Positions 13,596 through 15,001 of a DNA stretch of 15,001 nt are shown piece after piece; within the stretch, counting starts at the first letter, position 1; every line of letters begins with the position of its first letter. The position numbers and the translations under genes are program-made. This DNA comes from Rhodanobacteraceae bacterium (lineage in GTDB: Bacteria > Pseudomonadota > Gammaproteobacteria > Xanthomonadales > Rhodanobacteraceae), in the NCBI GenBank assembly GCA_025928735.1, contig JAICIW010000017.1, positions 1 through 15,001 on the forward strand. The letters are read 5' to 3'. The notes beneath the pieces were generated by a model. The model saw only the letters and a list, made by a program, of their open reading frames with translations. It did no database searches and was not told the origin of the DNA.

Positions 13596-15001
13596 CCGGT
13601 GCGCGCGCGAGGCGCAGGTGGCGATGGCTGGTCGCATTGGTGTGGCTCGCGTTGTTGCCATCGTTGGCGAGTGCACTCACGACGCAGTCGCTGGATGACG
13701 GATGGCAATTCCGGATCGCGCCGGACGACCCGCACGCCCACGAACATCCGCGTGCGGCGCAATGGCTGCCCGCGACGGTGCCGGGTGCGGTGCAGACCGA
13801 TTTGATGGCACTCGAACTGATTCCCGATCCCTATTGGCGCGACGACGAAGCGAAGGTCCAGTGGGCGGGATTGTCGAACTGGCAATACAGGAAAACTTTC
13901 GATGTCGATGCCGCGACGCTCGATCGCGCGCATGTCGATCTGGTGTTCGAAGGGCTCGATACCTTCGCGGACGTCTATTTGGACGGACACAAGGTACTTT
14001 CCGCCGACAACATGTTTCGTCGCTGGCGGGCGCCGGCGAAGGCGTTGCTGCACCAGGGCAAGAACACCCTCGAGGTACACCTGTATTCGCCGATCGAGCG
14101 TCTGCAACCCTGGTTGCTGAAGCAGCCTCATGCGCTGCCGGGCGAATTCGATTCCGCGTTCGGCGATGAGCCCAAGGGCAAGCAGACCGCCAATTACGTG
14201 CGCAAGGCCGCGTATCAATATGGCTGGGACTGGGGTCCCCGCATCATTACCGAAGGCATCTGGCAGGGCGTCAAGCTGGAAAGCTGGGACACGCTGCGGC
14301 TGGCGGATTTTCATGTCGCACAGGAATCACTGGACGCCGATGTTGCGAAGCTGGCGGCGCAACTGGACATCGACGCCGCTGCGCCAATGGCGGCGCACGT
14401 CGCGCTGAACTGGCGTGCGCCGGACGGCAGCACGCAATCGCTGCAGCGCGATGTCGAATTGCAATCCGGCGACAACCCCGTCGCGATTCAGTTCCGGATC
14501 GCGCATCCGCAACGCTGGTGGCCGGTCGGCTACGGCAAACCGAATCTCTATGACTTTCATGTCGACGTCACGGTTGGCGGCAAGGCGCTGGCGAGTGCGG
14601 ACGAGGAGACGGGTCTGCGCAGCATCGAACTCCGTCGCCGCAAGGACCAATGGGGAAAGAGTTTCGAATTTGTCGTCAATGGCCTGCCGATCTTCGCCAA
14701 AGGTTCCAATTTCATTCCGCCCGACATTTTTCCCACGCGCGTGACGCCCGCGCGGTTCCGGCAACTGCTCGAATCGGCGCGCGACGCCAACATGAACATG
14801 CTGCGCGTGTGGGGCGGCGGTTATTACCTGCCGGACGTTTTCTACGCGACGGCCGACAAGCTGGGCCTGATGGTCTGGCAGGACTTCATGTTCGGCGGCG
14901 CGATTCCGCCTGCCGGCAAGGCTTTTCGCGACAATGTGCGCGCCGAAGCGATCCAGCAGGTGATGCGCCTGCGTGATCACCCCAGCATCGTGCTGTGGTG
15001 C
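13592..15001 (+). CDS. Beta-mannosidase, GH2, 5' part (runs off the window)
   Basis: The first 470 residues of an exported GH2 enzyme, beginning at ATG 13592, which overlaps the hexosaminidase stop by 4 bp (ATGA). A basic, hydrophobic signal ends near SLASA (24-28). The sugar-binding jelly-roll domain (about 32-230) shows the beta-mannosidase signatures VPGAVQTDLM (63-72), NPYWRD-like DPYWRDDE (79-86) and AAYQYGWDWGPRI (206-218). An Ig-like domain (about 235-350) follows, then the barrel from NGLPIFAKGSNFIPPDIF (363-380) through MNMLRVWGGGYY (401-412) and MVWQDFMF (427-434). The window stops at HPSIVLWC; family knowledge predicts that GNNE, with the acid/base glutamate, comes next. Family members are about 850-890 residues, so somewhat over half is present. 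It would cleave Man-beta-1,4-GlcNAc, the core linkage of N-glycans. Confidence 0.93.
   Translation, partial: MTGARARRRWRWLVALVWLALLPSLASALTTQSLDDGWQFRIAPDDPHAHEHPRAAQWLPATVPGAVQTDLMALELIPDPYWRDDEAKVQWAGLSNWQYRKTFDVDAATLDRAHVDLVFEGLDTFADVYLDGHKVLSADNMFRRWRAPAKALLHQGKNTLEVHLYSPIERLQPWLLKQPHALPGEFDSAFGDEPKGKQTANYVRKAAYQYGWDWGPRIITEGIWQGVKLESWDTLRLADFHVAQESLDADVAKLAAQLDIDAAAPMAAHVALNWRAPDGSTQSLQRDVELQSGDNPVAIQFRIAHPQRWWPVGYGKPNLYDFHVDVTVGGKALASADEETGLRSIELRRRKDQWGKSFEFVVNGLPIFAKGSNFIPPDIFPTRVTPARFRQLLESARDANMNMLRVWGGGYYLPDVFYATADKLGLMVWQDFMFGGAIPPAGKAFRDNVRAEAIQQVMRLRDHPSIVLWC

Noticed and set aside
1..15001. CRISPR arrays, insertion sequences, prophage, tRNA or rRNA genes, retron or defence genes
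   Set aside because: I looked for regularly spaced repeats, transposase or integrase motifs, tRNA-like cloverleaf sequence and defence-type domains, and saw none; all gene space is accounted for by fucose and glycan metabolism.

Overview
This is a GC-rich, gene-dense window that reads as one sugar-utilisation locus: uptake, regulation and oxidative breakdown of L-fucose, joined to exported enzymes that strip fucose, N-acetylhexosamine and beta-mannose from a complex glycan. The close match of the L-fuconate dehydratase to the characterised Xanthomonas campestris enzyme (from memory of that family), a TonB-dependent receptor with no SusD partner, and dispersed palindromic repeats of the 'CGTCAT...ATGACG' type all point to a gammaproteobacterium of the Xanthomonadales (Lysobacterales), perhaps Rhodanobacteraceae. 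The genus cannot be fixed from the sequence alone.

Layout. (1) 1-1538, plus strand: the end of a fumarylacetoacetate-hydrolase-family enzyme (the last step of oxidative fucose catabolism, by context), then L-fuconate dehydratase. (2) 1666-3329, minus strand: an L-fucose:H+ symporter of the FucP type followed by a small mutarotase of the RhaM fold. (3) 3330-3641: a control region with a dispersed repeat and what look like overlapping divergent promoters around an 11-bp palindrome. (4) 3642-7437, plus strand: an IclR-family regulator and two different GH29 alpha-L-fucosidases, the first with a Sec-type and the second with a Tat-type signal, separated by a 168-bp repeat element. (5) 7595-10495: a 966-residue TonB-dependent outer-membrane receptor, followed by a hairpin. 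(6) 10570-15001: L-fuconolactonase, a GH20 beta-N-acetylhexosaminidase and a GH2 beta-mannosidase in a tight overlapping run. The last gene is cut by the window edge three residues into its acid/base motif.

How the genes fit together (inference). The receptor brings oligosaccharide across the outer membrane. Exported fucosidases, hexosaminidase and beta-mannosidase trim it. FucP imports the free L-fucose, the mutarotase interconverts its anomers, and an oxidative route (lactone, L-fuconate, 2-keto-3-deoxy-L-fuconate, diketo acid, pyruvate plus lactate) breaks it down. Two dehydrogenases of that route are not in the window and probably lie upstream of position 1. GH29, GH20 and GH2 beta-mannosidase together fit the trimming of fucosylated N-glycans. 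No phage, insertion sequence, CRISPR array, tRNA or rRNA was seen, and I found no plainly new system. The most unusual details are the dispersed repeats at three gene boundaries, one of which supplies the end of the dehydratase gene.
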